7,058 nucleotides of DNA. It comes from Rhodospirillales bacterium. GTDB taxonomy: Bacteria; Pseudomonadota; Alphaproteobacteria; Geminicoccales; Geminicoccaceae. Positions within the stretch are counted from its first letter, which is position 1, and the number at the start of each line of letters is the position of its first letter. Where the stretch lies: the NCBI GenBank assembly GCA_007131045.1, contig SLRI01000302.1, positions 1-7,058 on the forward strand. Reading direction: 5' to 3'. The notes below the pieces were generated by a model, which saw only the letters and a program-made list of their open reading frames with translations, searched no databases and had not been told where the DNA came from. Of this stretch, positions 1-6,297 are shown piece after piece. Made by a program: the position numbers and the translations under genes.

Positions 1-922
1 CCTCGGCGGCGAACCTCCCGGCGAGGACCGCACCATCGGCGAAGCCCGCGAACACACCCTCGATACCGAGCATGCCGGTCACCGCCGTGCAGAGCTGCTT
101 GCCGCCATAGGCAACGGCGATCGGCGCACGGCCCATCGGCCCCTTGGACTCGTCGAACGGCCAGCAGACGACCTCGTCGCAGCCACTGGTTGCCAAAAAC
201 GGCACGCTGCCGACCCAGGCGAAGCTCTTGACCTTGGCGGGATAGCCCGACATCCGCATGTCGGCCTTGTCGCGCAATCGCCAGCCGTGCAGCACGTTCT
301 CCTGCATGGCGGTCACCAGGAACCGCCCGTCCGGGCTGTAGGTGACCGCACCGTGCGAACCCTTCCACACGAGCCGGGAGGGCTTCCAGCGCTTCTCGCC
401 ACGCTCCCAGACCGTGGCCCCGCCGTAGTGGGCCACCGCCAGCTTGCGGCCCTTCGGATCGAAGGCGAGCCCGCCCACCGTGCTCGGATGGTCGAAGGCA
501 AGTGGCCGATCGCCGTTGACGCGCCAGAGCTGCACCGTCCTGCCGGACGAGCAGGCGCGCCAGCCCGGCCCGGCGGCGACGCAATCGACCCAGCGCGTGC
601 CGAAGCTCGCAAGCTCACTGATCCCGCCGTCGCCGGCGACGCGCAGGAAACGAGCGTCGTCGCCGCCGGTCAACACGGCATCCGGCAGGGCATCGGCGGC
701 GATCGAGAGCACGGCGCCACGATGCGCCTCGATGACGAGGGGTTCACTTTCCGGGCGGAACAGCCGCACGGTGCCGTCACCGAAGCCTGCGGCTACCATG
801 CTTCCCCGGACCACGGCACCGGTGACCGGTGCGCCGGTGGCGAGCCGCAGGGCCCGCTGCTCAAGTGTCGTCGGCGGGAAGCCCTGGCGTGGCGGTCGGC
901 GGAGGTTCAGCCCGCCTTGCAT
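1..922 (-). CDS. WD40 repeat (beta-propeller) protein, C-terminus beyond the left edge
   Basis: The minus-strand frame from ATG at 920-922 is open to the window edge (about 307 codons). It has WD40-like blades: GFGDGTVRLF near residue 47, a VLTGGDDARFLRV blade, SGRTVQLWRV, LAFDPKGRKLAVAHYGG, VTYSPDGRFLVTAMQ and a CDEVVCWPFD strand. These glycine/aspartate turns followed by a V-x-L/W strand are typical of WD40 propellers, which act as non-catalytic protein-binding platforms. There is no signal peptide, so it is probably cytoplasmic. The ATG start overlaps the stop of the CobW-like gene by 16 bases, pointing to translational coupling. An alternative start is the ATG at 797-799 (Met42), but conserved-looking blade sequence begins before it. 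WD40 proteins are, from my recollection of the families, found beside COG0523 GTPases in proteobacterial zinc-homeostasis loci; a partner or scaffold role here is inference. Confidence 0.82.
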   Translation of the reverse strand, partial: MQGGLNLRRPPRQGFPPTTLEQRALRLATGAPVTGAVVRGSMVAAGFGDGTVRLFRPESEPLVIEAHRGAVLSIAADALPDAVLTGGDDARFLRVAGDGGISELASFGTRWVDCVAAGPGWRACSSGRTVQLWRVNGDRPLAFDHPSTVGGLAFDPKGRKLAVAHYGGATVWERGEKRWKPSRLVWKGSHGAVTYSPDGRFLVTAMQENVLHGWRLRDKADMRMSGYPAKVKSFAWVGSVPFLATSGCDEVVCWPFDESKGPMGRAPIAVAYGGKQLCTAVTGMLGIEGVFAGFADGAVLAGRFAAE

Positions 923-1275
923 GCGGCGAAGCCTTCGGCGAGGCCCATCGTCTCGAGATTTCGGCCGATGAAGACGAGGCGCGACTGGCGCGCGGCAGCC
1001 GCGGGCCAGGGGCCCATGGGGGAGCCGTCCATCAGCATGTGCACACCCTGGAAGACGTAGTGGTCGGGCTCGCCGGCGAAGTCGAGAATGCCTTTGGAGC
1101 GCAGGATGTCGGGTCCACGGGTCTGCAACAGCCGGCCGAACCAGGTCTGGAACTTGTCGAGGTCGAGCGGCTCGTCGGCCGTGAGCGACAGGCTCTTGAT
1201 GTCGTCGTCGTGCTCATGCGCGAGGTCGCCTGTCAGGAAGTCCGGCTCGGCCGCCAGCACGCGGTCGAGGCTGGT
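907..1275 (-). pseudogene. CobW/COG0523-family GTPase, C-terminal fragment only
   Basis: The open frame encodes about 122 residues matching the C-terminal part of CobW-family P-loop metallochaperone GTPases: a segment SLDRVLAAEPDFL, a charged His/Asp loop (HEHDDDIKSLSL), then the CobW C-terminal domain (KFQTWFGRLLQTRGPDILRS, then GILDFAGEPDHYVFQGVHM, then RLVFIGRNLE and a Cys near the end). Family members are about 320-400 residues with an N-terminal Walker A, a CxCC metal motif and a GTP-specificity NKxD. None of these is present: the frame meets a TGA at 1276-1278, and upstream sequence does not resemble the family in any frame. The 5' two thirds have been lost at a junction near 1270. Without the nucleotide and metal sites the fragment cannot be a functional GTPase. 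A GTG at 1258-1260 could start a 117-residue peptide that might still drive translation of the overlapping WD40 gene. Confidence 0.85.
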
Positions 1276-1541
1276 TCACCGCCATCTGGGCAGCGTTGGC
1301 GAACGGCTCGTTGAAATCGCCGCACCGCAAGCCGGCTGTTCTGCGGGTTTCAGCTATCCATGGGTGATCTCGACATAACCGGACGGCACGTGTGACCCAA
1401 CCATCGAGGTGGGCCGAGTCGAGCGATCCCCCGGCGTCCCGCCCGCAGTCGACAGCGAGGGGCATGGGCATCTGCGCAACGGGGGCCACCCGCTATGGGC
1501 GGCCCGCCGCAAGCTTTCGGGCCAGGCGCGCTGGCGCCATC
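1276..1541. other. Unassigned junction DNA between CobW fragment and secreted-protein gene
   Basis: These 266 bases lie between the broken CobW frame and the stop of the secreted-protein gene. Minus-strand frames are open for part of the stretch, with one reading through into the CobW region out of frame, but none gives a protein I recognise. It holds a small perfect inverted repeat next to the upstream gene's stop (1525-1538). It may be the remnant of another mobile element's end, but I see no recognisable terminal repeat or target duplication. Confidence 0.5.
1525..1538 (-). terminator. Short hairpin just after the secreted-protein stop; weak terminator candidate
   Basis: GGCGC (1525-1529), four-base loop, GCGCC (1534-1538) make a perfect 5-bp GC stem starting three bases beyond the stop codon of the last gene in the two-component operon. 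There is no T-run on the minus strand after it, so it does not meet the usual rule for an intrinsic terminator. In GC-rich DNA such a short stem can arise by chance. Confidence 0.2.
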
Positions 1542-3008
1542 TCAGTCGATCAGGTCGAGCAGGCGCGCGTTGTTGGCAAGGATCACGTCATAGAGCGCGG
1601 TGCTGCGTTCGGCGAGACCGCTGTCGTCGCCCCAGTCGCCCGGGCGCTCGAAATCCGCCCCGGCGCGGTAGCTGTTGCCCGCGGCTGTGAGGAACCAGCC
1701 CATCGCCCTGACCTGGTGGCGCTCGTCGATCACCTCGCCATCCGCCATCGACAGCCGGCGCAGCATCAGCCCGTCGGTATCGGTCTGGTGGTCGAGCGCC
1801 GCCTGCAGCAGCCGGTCCGAGAGCGTGCCCACTGCGTCGCGGAGCTCCGGCCGGGTGTCGAGGAAGGCGCTGGTGCCGTCGCGCTCGCGCAGCATCGAGA
1901 AGCCGCCGGTCAGGTGGTTGAGAAAACGCCACTGCGTCTCGGTGTCGACGCGCTCACTGGCGGCTTCGACCGCCTCGCCAGTGTAGACGACGACCTCGGC
2001 GATGCCCCAGTCGCGCACCGCGTCGTCGCTGGTGGCGAGCGCCTCGGTCATCGCGGCCATGCGCTCGAACAGCAACTCGGCGGCGTCCGCATGGGCGTCC
2101 TCGCCGAACACGACGAGGATCTCGTAGAGCGCCTTGTGCCCGCGCAGCAGGCTGCCCAGCGTCTCCAGCGGATAGACTCCGCCATCGCCCAGATCATAGG
2201 CGCCGATCGCATCGTCCCAGGCATCGTCCAGCGTGCCGGCGAGGTTCTCGGCGAGTTCGACCAGCCGCTCGACGGTCACGTCATGCACCGCCTCCATATG
2301 CGCCTGGTCGAGCTGGCCCATATCGCCGGCGCCACCGGGCTTGTCCCAGCGCACGAAGGAGTAGGCGAGCGCGTGCATCGCATCGAGCCCGTGCGCGAGG
2401 CTCGCCGCATCGCGCGTGCCGTCGATATCGGCGAAGCTGCGTGCGCCGTAATGCTCCTCGACGAGGCGCCGGGTCATCGTCGCGAGATATCCCGTGCCGT
2501 CGAAGGTCAGCGCTTCCTCGAGGCCGAGCTCGCTCCAGCGCCCGCCGCTGTGATGCATGTGATAGCTGAAGGAAGCATGGGCTAGATCGCCGATATCGAA
2601 GGGGTCTCCGGCGGTCCAGGATTCGCCGTCGAGGCGCATGCTGCCGACCCCTTCGGTCATCAGCATCCCCGAGGCCGCCTGCATCACCTCGAGCCAGGCC
2701 TCGCCCTGGCGCCGCATCGGATCGCCGGCGAGCTCGGCGTCGTAGCCTTCGTGGCCCATCTCGCTGTCGCGCATGATGCGCCCGACACTGGCAAGGGCGT
2801 GCTGCACGGCCGAATAGTCGCGATGATGCAGCGCGTCCTGGTAGATCAGCGGCGCGCCGTCGGCATCGAACTGGGCGGGGATCTGCGGGCTCGGCCCTTC
2901 GGCTTCGGGCAGGGGCTGGTAATTCGCCTGTGCGGGCAGCGCCATTAGGGCGGCCGCGCAGACCCCGAGGCTGTAACGCGCGCGGCGCAGGACGAACGAA
3001 GCGGTCAT
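1542..3008 (-). CDS. Secreted/periplasmic protein of unknown family, 488 residues
   Basis: I do not recognise this family. The ATG at 3006-3008 was chosen because AAGGAGA lies five bases upstream and because it places a Sec signal peptide at the N-terminus: basic residues R8, R9 and R11, a hydrophobic core (about 13-25), and a signal peptidase I site AQA-N after residue 28. The mature chain has no cysteine and is rich in Asp and Glu. It looks largely alpha-helical with several aromatic/amphipathic helices. Histidine clusters include H61-H62 and HMHH at 150-153, which might bind metal. An upstream in-frame start (3062) would add 18 residues ahead of the signal peptide without a Shine-Dalgarno and is less likely. 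The gene follows the sensor kinase by 84 bases in the same direction, so it is probably part of that operon or its direct target. Helical-toroid enzyme, ligand-binding or envelope-stress roles are possible, but none is shown. The acidic mature composition would suit a halotolerant host; that is weak evidence. Confidence 0.85.
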   Translation of the reverse strand: MTASFVLRRARYSLGVCAAALMALPAQANYQPLPEAEGPSPQIPAQFDADGAPLIYQDALHHRDYSAVQHALASVGRIMRDSEMGHEGYDAELAGDPMRRQGEAWLEVMQAASGMLMTEGVGSMRLDGESWTAGDPFDIGDLAHASFSYHMHHSGGRWSELGLEEALTFDGTGYLATMTRRLVEEHYGARSFADIDGTRDAASLAHGLDAMHALAYSFVRWDKPGGAGDMGQLDQAHMEAVHDVTVERLVELAENLAGTLDDAWDDAIGAYDLGDGGVYPLETLGSLLRGHKALYEILVVFGEDAHADAAELLFERMAAMTEALATSDDAVRDWGIAEVVVYTGEAVEAASERVDTETQWRFLNHLTGGFSMLRERDGTSAFLDTRPELRDAVGTLSDRLLQAALDHQTDTDGLMLRRLSMADGEVIDERHQVRAMGWFLTAAGNSYRAGADFERPGDWGDDSGLAERSTALYDVILANNARLLDLID

Positions 3009-3013
3009 GGAAA

Positions 3014-3020
3014 TCTCCTT
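3014..3020 (-). promoter_or_regulatory. Strong ribosome binding site that fixes the start of the secreted protein
   Basis: AAGGAGA on the minus strand ends five bases before the ATG at 3006-3008. It matches the anti-Shine-Dalgarno closely and selects this start over the in-frame upstream ATG. Confidence 0.8.
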
Positions 3021-3062
3021 CAATAATGCGCTTCTTGGCGAAGAGAGTTTTCGCGCGCGCAT

Positions 3063-3079
3063 CTGAAAACCGCCTGAAA
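3063..3079 (-). promoter_or_regulatory. Candidate response-regulator operator (6-5-6 direct repeat)
   Basis: CTGAAA at 3063-3068 is repeated exactly at 3074-3079, giving an 11-bp period; read on the minus strand it is TTTCAG-N5-TTTCAG. Tandem half-sites one helical turn apart are how dimeric OmpR/PhoB-family regulators bind (for example PhoP and PmrA boxes), and this operon encodes such a regulator. The site lies in the 84-base gap between the kinase stop and the secreted-protein start, ending 55 bases upstream of the ATG. I find no convincing sigma-70 boxes between it and the gene. The gap after the regulator (4474-4479) has one more CTGAAA but no partner at 11 bp. Confidence 0.4.
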
Positions 3080-3092
3080 GCGCCCCGAAGCG

Positions 3093-4421
3093 TCAGCCCG
3101 GGAGTGTGAGCACCAGCGTCGTACCCGCGCCGGGCCGGCTTTCGATGCGGGCCCGGCCGCCATGCAACTCGATGATTTCGCGGGTGATCGACAGGCCCAG
3201 CCCAGCGCCGCCGCCTTCGCGCGCGCGCGCTTTATCGGCGCGGTAGAAGCGCGAGAACGCCCGGGCCACCGCCTCGGCATCCATCCCCGGCCCGTCATCG
3301 GCGATTTCGAGACGCCAGCCCGCCCCTTCGGACGCCAGAGTCAGCGCGATGCGCCCGTCGCGCGGCGTGTAGAGCAGCGCGTTGTCGAGCCCCGCGCGCA
3401 CCGCCTGGGCCAACAGATCCGCATCGCCCGTAACCTGCGCATGCGTGGGGAGATCGGCGGCCAGGGTCTGGCCCTTGGCCTCCGCATGCTGCTGGCGCAG
3501 GCGGATCTGGCGCTCGATCAGGGTCACCAGATCGACGGACTCGGCCTGCAACTCGAGCGCTCTGGCATCCGCGCGCGCCAGGAGCAGCATCTGTGCGGCG
3601 AGATCGCCGAGGCGCCGGGTCTCGGCACGGGCATCGGCGAGGCTCTGCCGGTGGAAGTCCCCGAGCCGGTCGCCCGCCTCGCGTTCCACGATCGCCAGCG
3701 CGGTCTGCATCACCATGAGCGGGCCGCGCAGCTCATGCGAGGCATCGGCGATGAATGCGCGTTGCTGCTGCAGCGCGCGGCGCAGCGGCAGCAGGCTGCG
3801 ATCAGCCATCCACCAGCCCCCGACCCCGGCGAGCCCGACGAAGCCGAGCGCGAGCGCGAAGATGACCGTGAGTAGCTGGTCGAGATGGGCGAGCGCCCCG
3901 CCCACATTCGTCGCGGCATAAACGCTGCCCAGATACGCACCATCGGCCCCCGTCACAGGGTGGCGCAGCAGCGCAAGCCGCACCGGCTTATCGGCCCCAT
4001 CGACCTCGAGATCGTGAAACACCACCTCGTCGCGCGGCAGGTCTTGCGTCTTCAGATGATCGAGCACCGCCTCGCGCAGTTCGGGCTGGGTTTCGTTGCC
4101 ATGCACGAGTTCGGCCTCGGGGCTCATGATATAGTAGAAAGCGGTGCGATGCGGGCGGTAGCCGATGCTGACATCCGCGGAGTCGATGGCGCCCTCGATC
4201 CACGCTTCGAGATCGGGCTTGTGGACCTCCGCCTCGCGTTGCGACAACTGCGCGAGCTCGGCGCTCAGTGACTGCTTGACCATGGCCGAATGCAGGAAAT
4301 ACCCACCCAGAAGCACCGCGCAGAGCGCGACGGCCATGCCGGCCGCGTAGCCGATGGCCAGGCGCCGCCGGCCGGTGCGCAACTCATGGTCGATAGGGCT
4401 GCGTCCGGGCTGTTGCTTCAT
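3093..4421 (-). CDS. Membrane sensor histidine kinase, two-component system
   Basis: A 442-residue kinase. ATG at 4419-4421 has GGGAGG five bases upstream; a longer frame up to 4514 would overlap the regulator and lacks such a site. Order: TM1 (about 21-43), a periplasmic sensor of about 135 residues (44-182) with FYYIMSPEAELVHGNE and a GAYLGSVYAATN strand before TM2, TM2 (about 183-205), a very short DRSLLPLRRAL linker, H-box FIADASHELRGPL with phospho-acceptor His229, N-box LDNALLYT, G1 DDGPGM, F-box FSRFYRAD and G2 GAGLGLSI. All catalytic motifs are present. It should autophosphorylate and pass phosphate to the regulator encoded 58 bases upstream. The helix between TM2 and the H-box is only about 20 residues, too short for a full HAMP domain. 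The H-box has Gly where most relatives have Thr (HELRTPL). The signal sensed cannot be read from the sequence. Confidence 0.94.
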   Translation of the reverse strand: MKQQPGRSPIDHELRTGRRRLAIGYAAGMAVALCAVLLGGYFLHSAMVKQSLSAELAQLSQREAEVHKPDLEAWIEGAIDSADVSIGYRPHRTAFYYIMSPEAELVHGNETQPELREAVLDHLKTQDLPRDEVVFHDLEVDGADKPVRLALLRHPVTGADGAYLGSVYAATNVGGALAHLDQLLTVIFALALGFVGLAGVGGWWMADRSLLPLRRALQQQRAFIADASHELRGPLMVMQTALAIVEREAGDRLGDFHRQSLADARAETRRLGDLAAQMLLLARADARALELQAESVDLVTLIERQIRLRQQHAEAKGQTLAADLPTHAQVTGDADLLAQAVRAGLDNALLYTPRDGRIALTLASEGAGWRLEIADDGPGMDAEAVARAFSRFYRADKARAREGGGAGLGLSITREIIELHGGRARIESRPGAGTTLVLTLPG

Positions 4422-4426
4422 GCAGG

Positions 4427-4432
4427 CCTCCC
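4427..4432 (-). promoter_or_regulatory. Ribosome binding site of the histidine kinase
   Basis: GGGAGG on the minus strand, five bases before the ATG at 4419-4421. It decides the kinase start in favour of a 442-residue product with a short cytoplasmic N-terminus. Confidence 0.75.
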
Positions 4433-4479
4433 GCCTTGCGCTGGCCTGAATGGCATCCGCGCCCGAGACGCGCCTGAAA

Positions 4480-5166
4480 TCACGCATCCGCCCCCGGCTC
4501 GAACCGGTAGCCAAACCCGCGCAGGGTCTGGATCGGTTGCTCGCGCGCGCATCGCGAGAGCTTGCGGCGCAGCAGCCGCAGCGTGGCGTCGAGCGCGTTG
4601 TCCGTCACCTCGCGGCCGAGGCCCCAGAGCTGCTGCCGGATCGTTTCGCGCGCCACGGCGTGCCCGGCGCGCCGCATCAGGACTTCCACGAGTTGGAACT
4701 CGCGCAGGGTGAGTTCCACGGCGTGGCCGGTCACATGCTGCATGCGCCGGTCGTCGCAATCGAGCCGCCAGCCGCCAGCCTCGATAAGGCGCGGCGCCGG
4801 GGCCCGTGCCGCCCGCCGGGCGAGCGCCTCGGCCCGCGCCAGCAGCTCCTCCGGCTCGAAGGGCTTGACGAGATAGTCGTCCGCCCCGGCGGCGAACCCC
4901 TCGAGTCGGTCCTCGAGCGCGTCGCGTCCCGTCAGCATCAGGAGGCCGCCCTCGAAGCCCCGCGCCCGCATCGCCGCGCAGAGCGAAATCCCGTCCTCGC
5001 CCGGCAGCATCCAGTCGAGGATGATCACGTCATTTCCGCATTGGCGCATGTACTCGCGAGCCTCGGTCCCGTCATGGGTCACGTCCACGGTGTGTCCGGC
5101 CTGCTCGAACAGATACGCGAGCAGGCGCGTCAGCCGCCGGTCGTCATCGACAATGAGCACATACAT
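4480..5166 (-). CDS. OmpR/PhoB-family response regulator
   Basis: A 228-residue transcription regulator. Receiver domain 1-115: acidic pocket D7-D9 (VLIVDDD), phospho-acceptor Asp51 (IILDWMLPGEDG), Thr79 (LMLTG) and Lys101 (LVKPF), all canonical. C-terminal winged helix (about 130-228): ELTLREFQLVEVLMR, then VARETIRQQLWG, the recognition-helix segment VTDNALDATLRLLRRKL and the wing TLRGFGYRF. It is the first gene of the operon; the kinase starts 58 bases after its stop. ATG at 5164-5166 starts the receiver precisely (MYVLIVDDD). A minus-strand frame continues open to 5670, but the added sequence is not homologous and crosses other elements. No Shine-Dalgarno is evident before this ATG, so it may be leaderless or weakly translated. 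Its DNA target is unknown; the repeat at 3063-3079 is a candidate. It resembles CusR/QseB/PmrA-type regulators, but I cannot name an ortholog. Confidence 0.95.
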   Translation of the reverse strand: MYVLIVDDDRRLTRLLAYLFEQAGHTVDVTHDGTEAREYMRQCGNDVIILDWMLPGEDGISLCAAMRARGFEGGLLMLTGRDALEDRLEGFAAGADDYLVKPFEPEELLARAEALARRAARAPAPRLIEAGGWRLDCDDRRMQHVTGHAVELTLREFQLVEVLMRRAGHAVARETIRQQLWGLGREVTDNALDATLRLLRRKLSRCAREQPIQTLRGFGYRFEPGADA

Positions 5167-5174
5167 GGCTTGTT

Positions 5175-5203
5175 CGATTACCGCAGGTGCACGACCGAGC
5201 CAA
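5175..5203 (-). promoter_or_regulatory. Weak candidate promoter of the two-component operon
   Basis: On the minus strand TTGGCT (5198-5203) and TAATCG (5175-5180) are separated by 17 bases. Transcription would begin about at the regulator ATG, consistent with the missing Shine-Dalgarno and with a leaderless message. The -10 match is poor, so this is only a suggestion. The upstream region is truncated gene debris, so the original promoter may have been lost or replaced. Confidence 0.2.
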
Positions 5204-5223
5204 GGGCTGTCGGATGGAGGTGA

Positions 5224-5475
5224 CCCGGATCGCGAAGGCGCCCGGGACGACCGCGTGCGGCCACCTTCGAGCGGCCGATCGTCGAGCGGGTGCCCAGCCG
5301 GCCGGTGCGGGATGCGGCGTTCAAGCGGGTCGTGCGCGACGCCTATGGCGCCACCTGTGCGGTGACCGGACTCAGCCTGGCCAACGACCGCGGTCGGCCG
5401 GAGGTGCAGGCGGCGCGTATCCGCCCGGTGGAGCATCAGCCGACATTCCCCGAGTGGCCTGACGCTCGACGTTAA
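5224..5475 (+). pseudogene. Degenerate HNH endonuclease fragment
   Basis: The plus frame 5224-5475 contains FERPIVERVPSRPVRDAAF, then VVRDAYGATCAVTGLSL and EVQAARIRPVEHQ. This matches the core of HNH nucleases related to predicted restriction endonucleases, which typically read RD.AF...V..AY...CAVTGL followed by AAHIRP and GPD...NGLALS. The His of AAHIRP is replaced by Arg (CGT, 5416-5418; one base from CAT). After VEHQ the frame departs from the family, and a shifted frame gives only a loose match (SGLTL) before the sequence changes near 5470. There is no plausible full-length N-terminus; the first start in frame is GTG 5290. Truncation at both ends and loss of the key His indicate a dead remnant. 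The family assignment rests on short motifs. Confidence 0.65.
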
Positions 5476-5660
5476 AATTACCTGATCAGGCCAGCAGATC
5501 AAGCGTTTTGCTCCCCAAGCGTTGTCTGCGGTCGCTGGACCGCTAGAATGAGGGTGGATTGGACCGCGAACCCGCGTCATCCTGGCCCGGCGGCCCCGTT
5601 TTTCAGCGCGGCGGGCAGGCCTGTCCTGCCGCTTTCGTTCAGTTTGGGTTGGGATCACGG
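5476..5660. other. Non-coding flank of the IS1380 remnant, probable element end
   Basis: These 185 bases run from the end of the HNH fragment to the transposase stop. There is no coding potential I would defend. It contains a perfect 10-bp palindrome CCTGATCAGG at 5481-5490 and a hairpin at 5614-5630. The change from nuclease-like to unrelated sequence near 5470-5480 probably marks the end of the insertion sequence, but I cannot match a terminal repeat because the other end of the element is missing. Confidence 0.4.
5614..5630. repeat. Perfect inverted repeat (6-bp stem, 5-base loop)
   Basis: GGCAGG (5614-5619) and CCTGCC (5625-5630) are exact reverse complements around CCTGT. It lies 31 bases past the transposase stop on the minus strand, where it could act as an element-borne terminator, but no T-run follows on that strand. 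Confidence 0.3.
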
Positions 5661-6290
5661 TCACGCGCACAGCGGTGGCGCTCGCAATCGGCGGATCGCG
5701 GCGAGGATCGCGCGCACCATCGGGCCGGTGACGGCGGCCTCGGCCAGTTGGAAGGTGATGGCGCGGGCGTGGCGCACGACGCGGGCCCCGATCTCGATCA
5801 GTTTGAGCTGCAGACTTGTCAGCGACTAGTCGGCCATCGCCTCGGGCGGCTCGATGCAGCGCAAGAAGGTGGCCAAGTCGTAGGCCAGCGCATGCAGTTG
5901 CAGCCGCACCTCGTTATCGCGGAACCGTTTGCATGACAGCCGCGTCCAGTGGAAGGCGTATTTGCCTTCCTTAGATGTGCTGCTCGGCGGTGCCGCGCTG
6001 GTTATAGAAACCCATCACCCAGTCCGGCTCCATCGGTAGGTTGGTGACGATGAAGCCCACGCGGGGGAACCGCTCGCCCGGATGCCATTCGATCTTGGCG
6101 ATCACCCGGCGCTCTTCGTTCCAGCTTTGCGCCTGGTAATGGAAATCCTCGTAGAACCGCTCGGCCTTGGTCAGCGACGGACGCCCCACGGGCCGCGTCA
6201 GCCGGTCCGCGATGCTCTCGCGCAGGACGCTGTTGGCGGGCAGCCGGATCGCCTAGAAATAGCCCGTCTCTTCGAGACGCTCGTAAATCG
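5661..6290 (-). pseudogene. IS1380-family transposase, C-terminal remnant with stops and a frameshift
   Basis: Read on the minus strand with corrections, about 207 residues match the C-terminal half of an IS1380-type DDE transposase: IYERLEETGYF, then AIRLPANSVLRE, RPVGRPSLTKAERFYEDF, then KIEWHPGERFPRVGFIVTN, MEPDWVMGFYNQRGTAEQHI, then KEGKYAFHWTRLSCKRFRDN and a tail to LRAPPLCA at TGA 5661-5663. The Y-2-R-3-E-6-K signature of IS4-superfamily enzymes is present. Three lesions are visible: TAG at 6253-6255 (position of an expected Tyr in YFYAIRL), one extra base at 5973 that shifts the frame inside the Y-R-E-K motif, and TAG at 5826-5828 (probably a former Trp). The N-terminal half, with the first catalytic Asp, is absent. 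Family members are roughly 430-470 residues. The remnant is not mobile by itself and breaks into the ABC permease gene on its right. Confidence 0.9.
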
Positions 6291-6297
6291 CGGAGAT
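5662..6297 (-). mobile_element. Truncated IS1380-family insertion sequence
   Basis: The extent is the transposase remnant; one true end may reach about 5478. The other end is cut near 6288, where permease sequence begins. No matching inverted repeats or short target duplication could be identified, so the element was deleted or recombined after insertion. Confidence 0.7.

Noticed and set aside
287..1060. Plus-strand open frame of 257 codons
   Set aside because: Antisense to the WD40 propeller and the CobW C-terminal domain, both supported by family motifs.
1392..2585. Long plus-strand open frame (397 codons) opposite the secreted-protein gene
   Set aside because: The composition is rich in Arg/Val/His/Ala as expected of antisense GC-rich DNA, with no recognisable domain. 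The opposite strand has a signal peptide and a strong ribosome binding site.
3162..3875. Plus-strand open frame of 237 codons
   Set aside because: It is antisense to a histidine kinase with all catalytic motifs; low-complexity shadow.
4446..4479. Further regulator half-sites (CCTGAA twice) between regulator and kinase genes
   Set aside because: The copies are 28 bp apart, not in an 11-bp helical phase, and the first lacks the full hexamer.
4450..5223. Plus-strand open frame of 257 codons
   Set aside because: Antisense to the response regulator, whose active-site residues are all in place.
5481..5490. Palindrome CCTGATCAGG as an operator or transposon inverted repeat
   Set aside because: It is a single 10-bp palindrome with no second copy at the other border of the element, so neither role can be supported.
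5167..5670. N-terminal extension of the response regulator (open frame to 5670)
   Set aside because: The added residues are not receiver-like and run antisense through the HNH remnant and the IS flank; the receiver starts cleanly at 5166.
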